From Solicoccozyma terricola (lineage: Eukaryota > Basidiomycota > Tremellomycetes > Filobasidiales > Piskurozymaceae): 64,000 bases of DNA. The stretch is taken from assembly GCA_001600875.1 (NCBI GenBank), contig BCLD01000001.1, forward strand, positions 586,863 through 650,862, read 5' to 3'. Each line of letters opens with the position of its first letter. Within the stretch, counting starts at the first letter, position 1. The translations under genes were made by a program, and so were the position numbers. This document shows positions 44,159 through 55,246 of this stretch, one piece after another. The notes beneath the pieces were generated by a model. It did no database searches, was not told the origin of the DNA, and saw nothing but the letters and a program-made list of their open reading frames with translations.

Positions 44159-44746
44159 CTATTCTCCCCGCAAATTTCCCAACGCTCCTTGATATGTCTT
44201 GCTCATCACCATGTACCCGTTCTTTCCTTGCTCGAAAGGTTTGACGCCATCCAATACGGATTCATAGAACCCCTTGCCACGTTCGTTTGTGATGAATAGG
44301 AGCCGTCTGCAAAGTGGCCATCGATCGAATACCTCGTGCATGCATTCGAGGACTTTGCGAGCGAGACCACGACCTTGATGGGATGGTAGCACGTACATGT
44401 CCGTGAGGTACGCGAGCGTGGTGTAGTCGGTGATGATGCGGCCGAGGCCGACGAGTGGTGGGCGTGGTGGGCGGGTGGTGGCTGTGGGGGGTGGGGGTGG
44501 GGGGGTTAGTCCAGATCCAACCACCAACCATCGCCCGCACCACACACTCACCATCCACCCCTTCCCCCACCTCGTACACTCCAAAGCACAACGAATTGTT
44601 CAACATCGCTTCAACGTCCTCGACCGTTTCTCGTTTCGCCCAGACATCCATGGTTCTGAAAAGGCATCGTTGACAGCGTCTGCTTGGAGAAGATCTCGAC
44701 GGGTGGAGATGAGGTAGGGACCGTGTTGCCATTCAACGGGTTCCAT
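44159..44746 (-). CDS. GNAT-family N-acetyltransferase
   Basis: Acetyl-CoA-dependent acyltransferase of unknown substrate. The start gives MEPVEWQHGPYLISTRRDLL, and a single intron (about 44480-44545) carries a CTAAC branch point followed directly by C-runs and CAG. The second exon has motif A with the acetyl-CoA loop: LTDMYVLPSHQGRGLARKVL (Q-x-x-G-x-G). Motif B-like RRLLFITNERGKGFYESVL follows. About 170 residues, normal for the family. The closest resemblance is to small fungal and bacterial YjeM/Arylalkylamine-type GNATs, but I would not name a substrate. Confidence 0.82.
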
Positions 44747-44886
44747 GGTGGGTGCGTGGTGCGTGGTGGGGGGTTGTGGGTGTTGGGATGTTGGGATGGG
44801 GCTGACAACCCTCCGAGTCACTATCGGCTAGATTACAATCTACCCGTCGCGTAATGGGCGTGGGCGTGGGCGTGGACGTGGGTCAC

Positions 44887-45495
44887 TCATATATCGTAGG
44901 AACACTCTAGGTTGTGACAAGCTCTACCCCCCCCCCCCCCCCCNCNCCCCNCAAACTTGGTATGACTAGCCAACGTGATGACTTCCCCCTCCCCATTTCC
45001 AACTTTTGTGATCCTCACACTCGTGTACGCCAGCCTCTTACCCAACCGATCTACCTTGCCTTCTATCCGTATCGTATCTCCGACCTTTGCTTGAGCAGAC
45101 AAGAACGTCGTGTGCATGTCCACAGACACACCACTCCCTCGGTTCATCGTAGATAGTGCATTCCCAGACGACCAATCGACCAAAGTACATGAAACCGATC
45201 CATGGAGGCTCCCTTTCGAGTTGACAAAGTTGGGGGTGAGGACGACATCGGCAACGGATAGACCTGATGACGTGGTCGGTTGTATGACGGCGTCTTGCAT
45301 GAGAAATGCGTAGATCGGGGATGCAACGAGGCATTTGGAAAGATGAGCTTGGGAGAGCTCGAGTGGGGTGGGTGGGAGGGGGGGTGCTGGGGTGGCGGAT
45401 GGGGTGGCAGATGGGGTGGCAGATGGGGTGGCGGATGGGGTGGCTGGAAGGGTGGCTGCCAACGTTGTGGCGTCGGCGATGCTGTGCGGGGCCAT
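44887..45495 (-). CDS. Hotdog-fold acyl-CoA thioesterase-like protein
   Basis: The body matches the PaaI/THEM2-like thioesterase fold: VVLTPNFVNSKGSLHGSVSC, TLVDWSSGNALS, VDMHTTFLSAQAKVGDTIRI and GKRLAYTSVRITK. The start at 45495 gives MAPHSIADATTLAATLPATP, followed by about five TPSA repeats encoded by a 12-bp minisatellite. The C terminus is uncertain. After ASHTK the coding strand enters a G-run of about 25 nt with several uncalled bases (44927-44952), then 10-20 further codons. The run may be a misassembled tract, part of a very short intron, or real glycine codons. Confidence 0.72.
   Translation of the reverse strand: MAPHSIADATTLAATLPATPSATPSATPSATPSATPAPPLPPTPLELSQAHLSKCLVASPIYAFLMQDAVIQPTTSSGLSVADVVLTPNFVNSKGSLHGSVSCTLVDWSSGNALSTMNRGSGVSVDMHTTFLSAQAKVGDTIRIEGKVDRLGKRLAYTSVRITKVGNGEGEVITLASHTKFXGXGGGGGGRACHNLECSYDI
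45387..45446 (-). repeat. 12-bp minisatellite coding for (TPSA)n
   Basis: About five tandem copies of ATGGGGTGGCAG or ATGGGGTGGCGG (plus strand) lie in the 5' coding part of the thioesterase gene and produce a TPSA tetrapeptide repeat. Confidence 0.85.
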
Positions 45496-45887
45496 GGCGA
45501 TGTGGTGGGAGGTCGTGGGGGTCTGTCAACGTGGCAACGGTGCTAGCAGACTCGGGTTGATGTATAGTAGACATGTTGGGGAAATGACCGTCCCCCGCCG
45601 AGGTTCCACGCGGACATCGGTCTACTGTCCGTCTCGCCTCGCCACCGGGCAACGTACCTGTAGATCATGCGGCCGGGGGTTAGAATGTGTCGGACTGGTG
45701 ATCTTTCAGCATGCCCTGCAAGTCCCAGGGGTGCGACGCGAACCCCTCAAAGTTAATGGCATAAATATATCTCTGGCAAGTTGGATTTTTCATTACGGAA
45801 GGGACTCTGGTGCGGACTTGTATGACTACGCTTCAACCCCACGACTCCCCGTTCATCGACCGACGACCAGCTGTCCATGCGCCAGGT
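45496..45887. other. Intergenic, thioesterase promoter and UGP1 3' flank
   Basis: This 392-bp stretch contains an imperfect inverted repeat, AGGGGT...ACCCCT (about 45728-45750). It superficially recalls a tRNA T-arm but lacks the conserved loop, so no RNA gene is called. Confidence 0.4.
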
Positions 45888-48472
<2,585 letters not shown>

Positions 48473-49065
48473 GTTGGGGGTGGGGGATGTGGTGGGTGTG
48501 GATGTGCTACGGTGCGGTTTGAGATGAGATGAGATGTTTGTAGGATGCTAACCCGCTGGCTGCTGGCATCCCCCCGCCCTCCCCCCCATTCCAGCCACAC
48601 TCCACAAAAGTCAGTCACGCGTCGGGAACCACCCACCCACCACCCACCACCACGTTCGCGCGTACCATTCACACTCCGCCGCCGTCGTGCAGCGGGGGGT
48701 ACACATCACCCTTGGAAACACTGCACATACACTTCCTTTGCACGCTGTGATAACCTCGATGTGATCGGCACGACACAGTCGGCGGAAGAAACTCTTGTGG
48801 CACAGCCAAAACGTAAATATCCAGCCAGTCGGTCAACAGATTTATATATACATCTCTACCCGAGCAGTCCTCCTAGGGGAAAACAACACGGTCGGGATAG
48901 AGGACAGTCGGAATGGAAACGTGGGGTAACAGTAGAAAGGGGAGCGATCGGATCATCGGGTCGAGCTGGCGGTGTATCGGTTGAGCTGCACGCCGACCAC
49001 CTATCTCCACGATGCCATGTCAATCGTTCCGACACACTTTGTAGCGATCACCGTCAACTCACAGT
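48473..49065. other. UGP1 promoter region
   Basis: A 593-bp spacer upstream of UGP1. It is rich in CCACCC blocks near 48630-48650 and has a TATATATA element near 48841-48850. No coding frame or RNA gene is supported. Confidence 0.45.
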
Positions 49066-50995
49066 TTACTCCTCATCCTCTTCATCGTCATCATCCTCAT
49101 CTCCACCCATCAAATCATCGTCGTCCATAATCTCCTCGACAAACTCGTTCATATCGACGTCCTCACCAACCTCGAAATGTCCATGAATACGAGCAAGTAC
49201 TTCTCCTTCAGTGCAGAGGATGACATCGTCCATACCGGGACGAGGAGCGAGACCGTACGTCTTTCGAAACTTGGCACCCATTTCCTTTCCCGAATTTATA
49301 GCCCAATCCACTCGCGCCATATTCTCTTTCATCGCTTCGAGGTTCTCTGCGCGATCCTCCTCGGTCAAACCGGTTCTACGTTCTAATAGCCACCGATTAG
49401 CGGGTCATCGATTACCGTATCATCGTGGAAAACTCACCAGGCACGAGAATCTTCTTTTTCGTCTTCAACTTGCCAGCCGCCCACAACTCGGCGGTCTCTT
49501 TACCAAGCTTTCCCGCCACGAATTCTTTCAAAAATCCTTTCATTGCCTGCATGGCTTGTTCTTCGTGAACGTCGGGAGGACGGTGGGTTCCTCGTGGGTA
49601 GTACTCGATGAAACCGTTGTTATCAGGAGGAAACAAGGTCGTGAGGGTTCGAACGAGGATGCTGGGACTACGGAAGGCGATCCTCATTTCTTCGAGGAAA
49701 TTAGGCCTACTACTGATGGCCATCCAGTCCTTGAAGAGGTTGCCGTAGAATGCCTTGGCTTGATCTCGTTTCTCGTCCGAAATCGCTGTAGATTTGGTTT
49801 CAGCTTCGGACAAAATTTTCCTGCGCGCCAAACTCACCAGGCATCCCGTTCTTGTCAAGGCCCTGGAACAACCACCTGATCGGTGGAATCGGAACACGAC
49901 TCTTACTAGCATCTCGAGACGCTAACACGTAAAGCCAATAACATCCAGCGATGCTACGGGTGCTGAGGACACCATCGCGCACATCGATTGTGAAAGCGCG
50001 GTGTTGGATTTTGGGCTCTTGACGAATGCACCCGAGACAACAGATGAGAATCGTCTCCCACGTGAGAATTACCGTCCTGATAGTTCCAGAGGGCCAATCG
50101 ATAATGACTTTGAAGTCGGACTTGGCTTCGACCTCGTCCCATCGCTCTAAAGAAACGCGAAACGCACGTCAATGACCGACTGGTAAGTCGACGAGTGGCA
50201 CGTCGACACACATCGCAACTCACCAAGCAACTTTCCCAACTCTTTGTTCGCCAGCTTCTTGTTGCGGTTGAGACGACGTCCCGTACCCTCCGACATCGAC
50301 ATACCCGTGTAACAAACGTCCTGGAAAGAATTTTCGCATCAGCATGGAACGGATGACCCGGCAATCGAAACTCACAAACATCGATATCAGGTAATTCGAC
50401 GGACCGGTGCAATGCATCGGTTCCTTACCAATCTTCGCTAGCTCTCGACCATCGATTGTTCCCTTTCCATCCTTGGACAATTGGTCGAAGAATGTGACAA
50501 GATCAGGGTTCTGCTTGAATCCGAGCGAAATGGCACTCTCCAGCGGATAACAACTCTCGCCGCTCGCGTCCTTGAACGCATCGTTGATGCGGAGCAAACG
50601 ATTCAAGAGGATTGGGATAGGGTACGTGAGACTAGGGATGACCTTGACGTGCTTCCCGTTCGCCTCGATCCTACCGCTCGAGTCTTCCGCGAGGTTTCTG
50701 AAGATTCCAGGGAGGGCGTTCTTGGCCTGTCGGGATTCGCAACGTCAGTAATCAGTTGGATAGACGTTCGCCATACCTCACTGACCTCTTTTCTCTGCTT
50801 CGCAGTCATCCCTTTCCAGTGGGTTTCCAACGTTTCCTCAAACTCCTTCACCGTCACTTCCGTCAACCTTTCCTCCAACAAATCGGTTACCGCGTGAGGC
50901 TGTTCCGTTGCTGTTCTCGCTTTGGTCATGTCCGAGGTGATGAGAGGACCGCCACGATGAGGAGTGTAGTAGGGACTTTTCGATTGGGAAGCCAT
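49066..50995 (-). CDS. Uncharacterised conserved-looking protein with acidic C terminus
   Basis: I do not recognise the family. Reading with GT-AG introns, the product begins MASQSKSPYYTPHRGGPLIT and runs about 550 residues. Helical charged segments include TVKEFEETLETHWKGMTAKQ, LLNRLLRINDAFKDASG, LEEMRIAFRSPSILVRTLTT and EEQAMQAMKGFLKEFVAGKL. The C terminus is a long Asp/Glu run. The central part (about 49930-50210) is more hydrophobic, with TVILTWETILICCLGCI. One junction requires an intron of only 34 nt (49804-49837) to keep the frame. The start at 50995 is the first ATG, immediately preceded by GTG. A nuclear or ribosome-associated role would be a guess from the acidic tail only. Confidence 0.65.
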
Positions 50996-51653
50996 CACGC
51001 AAGGTGGGATCTGGGGGATAGGATCGTTCGAAGGAAAGGATTTCGAGGAGGGGTAGAGGGGGCGACGGCGACGGCGACGGCGACGCGTTGCCTAGGAGTG
51101 TGGACGTCGACGTGCTGTAGGGGTGGAAGTGTGGACCTTGAGCGACTGTGGAGGATGGTGTAGAGAGGACGAATCACTCACTCGAATGGTTGGTCGATGA
51201 AGTAGAAGATGAGGATGAGGATGAGGATGTGGGAAGGATTAGGGGTAAGTGGTCGAAAACTTCCCTTCGTCGACAACACGAGGCTTCCGGCTCCGGTGTC
51301 ACCGTCTGGTCTATAGCGCTTGGCCGGCCTCTCAAAATCGTTCGGGGACAGGGCGTCCTTGAAATGCACAGTCTCCGGGTTAGGAGTTTGGAATACTCAC
51401 TCCTTCCAGGAGTAATCATCATGGTAGGGATTGTCGAGAGACCCGTGGTAGGCGAAAAACCGTTACCAGCCGCCTCAAGAAAGAGGCTACAACAGCCGAA
51501 AGGCTGTGGTCTGGTTCCATCACCGGCAATATAGTGTCTACTGCACGGCATACCTGTATATATTGCCTATGCTATGAATACATATCTGCTAGCGATTTGC
51601 GTGGGCAATCCAATAGGCGAGCAAAAGTGCGCAAAAAGCAAAATTTAAATGGC
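50996..51653. other. Intergenic between uncharacterised gene and tRNA
   Basis: This contains a GGCGAC repeat (about 51063-51085) and a minus-strand ATG frame 51174-51551 with a Ser-rich tail. That frame has a possible intron (near 51360-51402) which leads to a stop, so I do not call it as a gene. Confidence 0.4.
51633..51643 (-). terminator. Pol III T-run terminator
   Basis: On the minus strand, downstream of the tRNA, TTTT then TTTTT occur within 11-21 nt of its 3' end. This is the expected RNA polymerase III stop. Confidence 0.7.
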
Positions 51654-51753
51654 TGAGCACGAAGGGATTCGAACCCTTGACCGATTAAGGACCAGCGAAG
51701 GGGTTTGTTAGTGAAACCTAAAGCTGGCGGATTAACCACTCTCCCACATGCCC
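51654..51753 (-). tRNA. tRNA-Leu (UAG) with intron
   Basis: The minus strand folds as a type II tRNA. The acceptor stem is GGGCATG with CGTGCTC (one end G-U and one internal wobble) and the discriminator is A. The D-arm is GGA...TCC with GTGGTTAA in the loop. The anticodon stem is CCAGC/GCTGG. The loop reads TT-TAG-G, then an intron of about 19 nt, then C, so the anticodon is TAG (CTA codon). A long variable arm and the T-arm AAGGG-TTCGAAT-CCCTT follow. The intron sits at the canonical 37/38 position. Identity as Leu rests on anticodon plus long variable arm. Confidence 0.92.
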
Positions 51754-53176
51754 ATTTAAATTGAACGTCTCCAGATTCAAAATATAATATGAAATCAGGA
51801 TAGCGAAAGGGAGATGGGCCAAGCGGGATACTCCGACTCTCACGGTGGCGCGAAGGGGGATCACGTGCACAGAAACATCGTGGTGGTTAACTTGTCTGGT
51901 CAAGATATGGCTGGCTACCCATCGCCACGATCCACGGATGTAGCTGCACTGGAAGGTCCACGTCGTTATCACATATTCTCAGTCATCCGTCGGTACATCC
52001 TCCAAAGGCTTCAAGCCGTCCCAGGCTGCCCTGATTTTCGGATCCATCGTTTCGTTGCCAAGTTTCAAGTCATTCTCATGAGTGAATAGGTCGAGCGAGT
52101 TCAAGGTATGTCTCTGTTCTTTTCACCAATCCAAACGCTAAATACTCGTACATGTGTGACACTCCTCCCCCATCTGCAACACTCCGACTTGAACCGCAAC
52201 AGCTATTAGTGAGAGGTTGGTGGGAGGTATACCGGTGAGTGCGATGTGGGGGTTGTGAGATGTGAGAGAGTATGCAGATTGAGATTTGAGGTGTGGGATG
52301 GGTTTGAGTGTGCGAGACGTGGGTGTGGGTATGGATGAACGAGACGTGGGATGGGGATGATCGGCACTCAGACGCAGATTGAGAGTCGGCATACAAGAAG
52401 GTGTGCTTGCGAGACGCGGACTGGTGTTTTTTTTTGGTTTGTTTGCGAGATGGGTCTCTGGTCTTATTAAAGCTTGCATTTGAGCACTCTCTTTTGACCA
52501 TGATATCGTTGACGCGGAGACAGTATTGCTCGTTTCATTCGCGGAGGACATGGAATGATGGCGATGCTTGCGGAGAAGATCATTGCTCGCTGAGGCCGCC
52601 AAATATTCTTCGCTACGCTCAGGGAGAGAATGATCATGGTATGTTGTTATCCTACTGCTCCCTCGGAACCATCAATCGTTTCTTGTATCACAGTATTATC
52701 TACCATTCGAGTACACGCTCGCGTCATAACGTATCTTATCTCTCCGTGCTCGTCTCAGGATATCCGTTCTTGGTGGGGGTTGTTTGTACTTTTTTTTTTT
52801 CCATTTCCCTTTTATGACATACTACTCGTTCATGATCCATACGCAATGGCGCCGAAGAAATGAGGATAAGACAGAAAATCGACCGGTTGCGAGTAAGATT
52901 TCTGAACTGTAATCGACAGCCTGAACAAGCCATCGGTCATCGAGTGTCCTGGCAGATGAAAGATTCGCGTCAGACCCCACGCAACCCGTCCGCACTCTCG
53001 AACCACTCGATTTACCAATGGGTCAAGACTCCCCCAGTCAAACAAAGCTCACTGATAGGCACAACCCTACCTTCACACGGTGAGTCAGATGTAGCTCTTC
53101 TACCTTGGCACATCTCTTGACACAATCCGATGATTTTCTTCTCCACGGAACACTGGGTGCTTGCCGTAGGAAGCCC
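51754..53176. other. Gene-poor accessory stretch
   Basis: No complete gene is supported. On the minus strand a protein-like terminal exon may lie at 51979-52113, ending in NETMDPKIRAAWDGLKPLED then VPTDD and a stop, behind a CAG acceptor. Upstream exons could not be joined convincingly. At 52515-52628 there are degenerate copies of the GCTCGC-type motif found in the CHS7 intron. Confidence 0.4.
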
Positions 53177-53273
53177 AATCCTAACTGCTTGTCCTGTGTC
53201 GACCATGCGTTCCAATGCCTTGCTTTCCATGCGATTGAAAGGCAAGGTCGGCACAGGACAAGCAGCTAGGATT
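53177..53273. repeat. Fold-back inverted repeat, 28-bp arms
   Basis: The arms at 53177-53204 and 53246-53273 are reverse complements with only two mismatches, both transitions. The 41-nt interior contains further partial pairing (CTTGCTTTC with GAAAGGCAAG). Transcribed, it would make a hairpin of about 97 nt. Not recognised as a known element. Confidence 0.85.
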
Positions 53274-53540
53274 GAACCTGCTATCGTAAAAGATGTGGGA
53301 AGAGAACAGACGAAGAGGGTTGCATCTGAGTAACAGGCGGTGACGCCGGCTTGTTCGGCGGTGGGATTTGTGGTGAGTGAGCAGGTGGCCTCTCGAGAGA
53401 CCCCCTGTTTTGAACTCGGTCTCCGATGGTATCATCATCCTCATGGTATCATCCCGATGTGCGCGGTACCGCTAGCGAGAAAGGGGGAAGATCGACGTGA
53501 AGATGTGCAATAGGAAGCATTCGTTTCGAGAGGGGGTGAT

Positions 53541-53578
53541 AAGCTGAAACTAGGGCGGGAAACCTCGTGTTTCAGCTT
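53541..53578. repeat. Perfect 10-bp inverted repeat
   Basis: AAGCTGAAAC and GTTTCAGCTT are separated by 18 nt. It lies about 30 bp upstream of a TATA-like CTATAAGAG (about 53609) that precedes the orphan gene at 53821. Confidence 0.75.
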
Positions 53579-53654
53579 GGGGAGAGGCTAGAGCAAGGTT
53601 CTGGTCGACTATAAGAGAAGCCCTTTTTCCCCCTCGAGTAAGTTTTTCTCGTCA

Positions 53655-53805
53655 GACACTTCCACACTTCCACAATTCACTTCAACACTTCACTTCAACA
53701 CTTCACTACCACACTTCACTACCCCACTTCCACTACCCCACTTCCATTACCACACTTCCATTACCACACTTCCATTACCACACTTCCATTACCACACTTC
53801 CTCTT
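53655..53805 (+). repeat. Tandem CACTTCCA/ACCACACTTCCATT repeat leader
   Basis: About ten short units drift from CACTTCAACA to CTACCACACTTCCATT. The last four copies (about 53753-53800) are near identical 15-mers. The tract is almost free of G and lies between a TATA-like box and the ATG at 53821, so it is probably transcribed as a 5' leader. Confidence 0.8.
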
Positions 53806-53820
53806 TCCGCACCAGCCGTC

Positions 53821-54571
53821 ATGACTCCCCCGTGGATTCCCTTTCATCATTCGGCAAGTAATCACCGAACCATCTCGTCAAAGTCTACGAAAACAACGAC
53901 GGCAGAGGACAAGCAGCTACTAGCGACGACTACAAGTACACAATCACAGAAAGTGGGTACCGTACTCAATCGAGATGCTAACGAACCCTAAGCTTATCCT
54001 TTCTTTCTTCCAGCAGTCTACCTATGACGTGCCTCCAGGCAGTCTCACAACCTACAAGAGCGACGGAAAGAGTGGAATCGAGCAGCTCAGGTTAGTCGTG
54101 ACTCCAACTAGACTCGAATATCTCGTCTTACTCCTCGACGCCACCCTGGTATGCTCCTCATCTTCACCCCAGTCCGGCTCTCATCGTGGCCTCAGGGAGT
54201 GGATCCCCAAATCCTCTCCACTCCCGGATGAACACGGTTCCCGACGAAGTGGGGGGTGATTCCACCTTTCCGGATGTGAGTTTCGTTTCATGTCATCAGT
54301 GGTTGAGTTCATGATTCTGACGAGTCGATGCTGGAACGCCGAAACAATCCAGCCGAACAACGAGTACCATGCGAGGGTGCTCGCAACGCCTGGCCTGACG
54401 GAATTCGTTGAGGCCTTCGATCGTTTCTTCTCGGTAGAAACGAACCCAACGCCCTGGGGCGATGTCAAGCCTGCTGAAGAAGAGGATCCGTCGCGGAGGG
54501 TTGGGTACGAAGCCGGCGAGGACACAAACTCAACGACCAGCGGAGCGCGCAGGTCCGTCGAGGAAGGGTAA
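53821..54571 (+). CDS. Probable orphan protein, four exons
   Basis: I recognise no family. The ATG at 53821 follows a TATA-like box and pyrimidine leader. Exons 53821-53952, about 54014-54092, about 54174-54278 and about 54352-54571 join in frame with GT-AG introns. The product is about 178 residues, beginning MTPPWIPFHHSASNHRTISS and containing NNEYHARVLATPGLTEFVEA then FDRFFSVETNPTPW before the stop. Just past the stop, another frame continues with protein-like content (KGKEKMAYDSGEEVDELEEV). The gene may therefore carry a frameshift or an unrecognised intron near 54555-54575. Confidence 0.45.
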
Positions 54572-54628
54572 AGAGAAGATGGCCTACGACTCGGGAGAAG
54601 AGGTCGACGAACTGGAAGAGGTCGAGGG

Positions 54629-55036
54629 TCACGACATCTTCCCTACCAACCTCGCTCCGTTTACGCGAGAGAAGCCATTCCCTTGGGGCAACGTTAGCGA
54701 ATCTCTCTTGGCTGCGATGACGTCGTCTGGGGTACTCTTTTTCCTCTTCTTGGGATCAGGCCCCGCGTTACCAACGGCTCCCTCCGGAGCACTCCTCCTC
54801 TTTCCGCGATAGCGTACTTTCCCTCTCGCTGGAACTTTGAAGAGCGGCGGGACCTTCTGAAAACCTTCCTCAAAGCGGTTGAGGAGGTTTGCCACATGAG
54901 GAACGTCCGCATGGCTTTGCAAACATTGTTCGACGGTAACCAACGCGACGTTGCTCTGGAGAAAATGAGAATTAGTATTCATTATGGGCAGTGGGACCGT
55001 ACCATCGTTGCTCACCGGGACAATTGGGGGATCCAT
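54629..55036 (-). CDS. Probable orphan basic protein with NLS-like motif
   Basis: I recognise no family. An ATG at 55034-55036 starts MDPPIVP. A 60-nt intron (54956-55015) with GTGAGC donor, ACTAAT branch point and TTTTCTCCAG acceptor follows. Then SNVALVTVEQCLQSHADVPH, a basic region and GPDPKKRKKS, a nuclear-localisation-like motif. Stop at 54629. About 115 residues. The frame stays open upstream of the ATG, so the true start may be higher, possibly near the fold-back at 55.2 kb. It is convergent with, and close to, the orphan gene at 53821. Confidence 0.45.
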   Translation of the reverse strand: MDPPIVPVSNDGTVPLPIMNTNSHFLQSNVALVTVEQCLQSHADVPHVANLLNRFEEGFQKVPPLFKVPARGKVRYRGKRRSAPEGAVGNAGPDPKKRKKSTPDDVIAAKRDSLTLPQGNGFSRVNGARLVGKMS

Positions 55037-55158
55037 GTCAACCACACAAGGTGATATGCGGTTGGGTAATGGCAAGGAGTTCACCACAGCATGGTGGTAG
55101 TAAGCCAGAAAGAGGTTATCTGGACCATTCCACGGATGAAAGGATAGTCGGCGTAGGT

Positions 55159-55246
55159 CTTGCGGTGCCTCTGGATATGTTCACGGAAACCTTGCTCGTG
55201 CAAGTTCAGGCAAGTTTTCCGTGGACGTACCCAGAGACACCGCAAG
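55159..55246. repeat. Fold-back inverted repeat, about 33-bp arms
   Basis: The arms at 55159-55191 and 55214-55246 are reverse complements with five mismatches, four of them transitions. The interior extends the pairing (CTTGC with GCAAG). Because of the palindrome, both strands read similar peptides with RCLW and QRHRK patterns. This superficially suggests a zinc finger, but no complete C2H2 spacing is present. Confidence 0.82.

Noticed and set aside
45728..45750. tRNA T-arm-like inverted repeat
   Set aside because: The loop lacks the conserved TTCRA pattern and no acceptor, D or anticodon arms surround it.
52138..52602. Minus-strand Ser/His/Thr-rich frame
   Set aside because: Composition is driven by CACA/TCTC repeats and GCTCGC-type motifs. 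No clean splice joins it to the plausible exon at 51979-52113.
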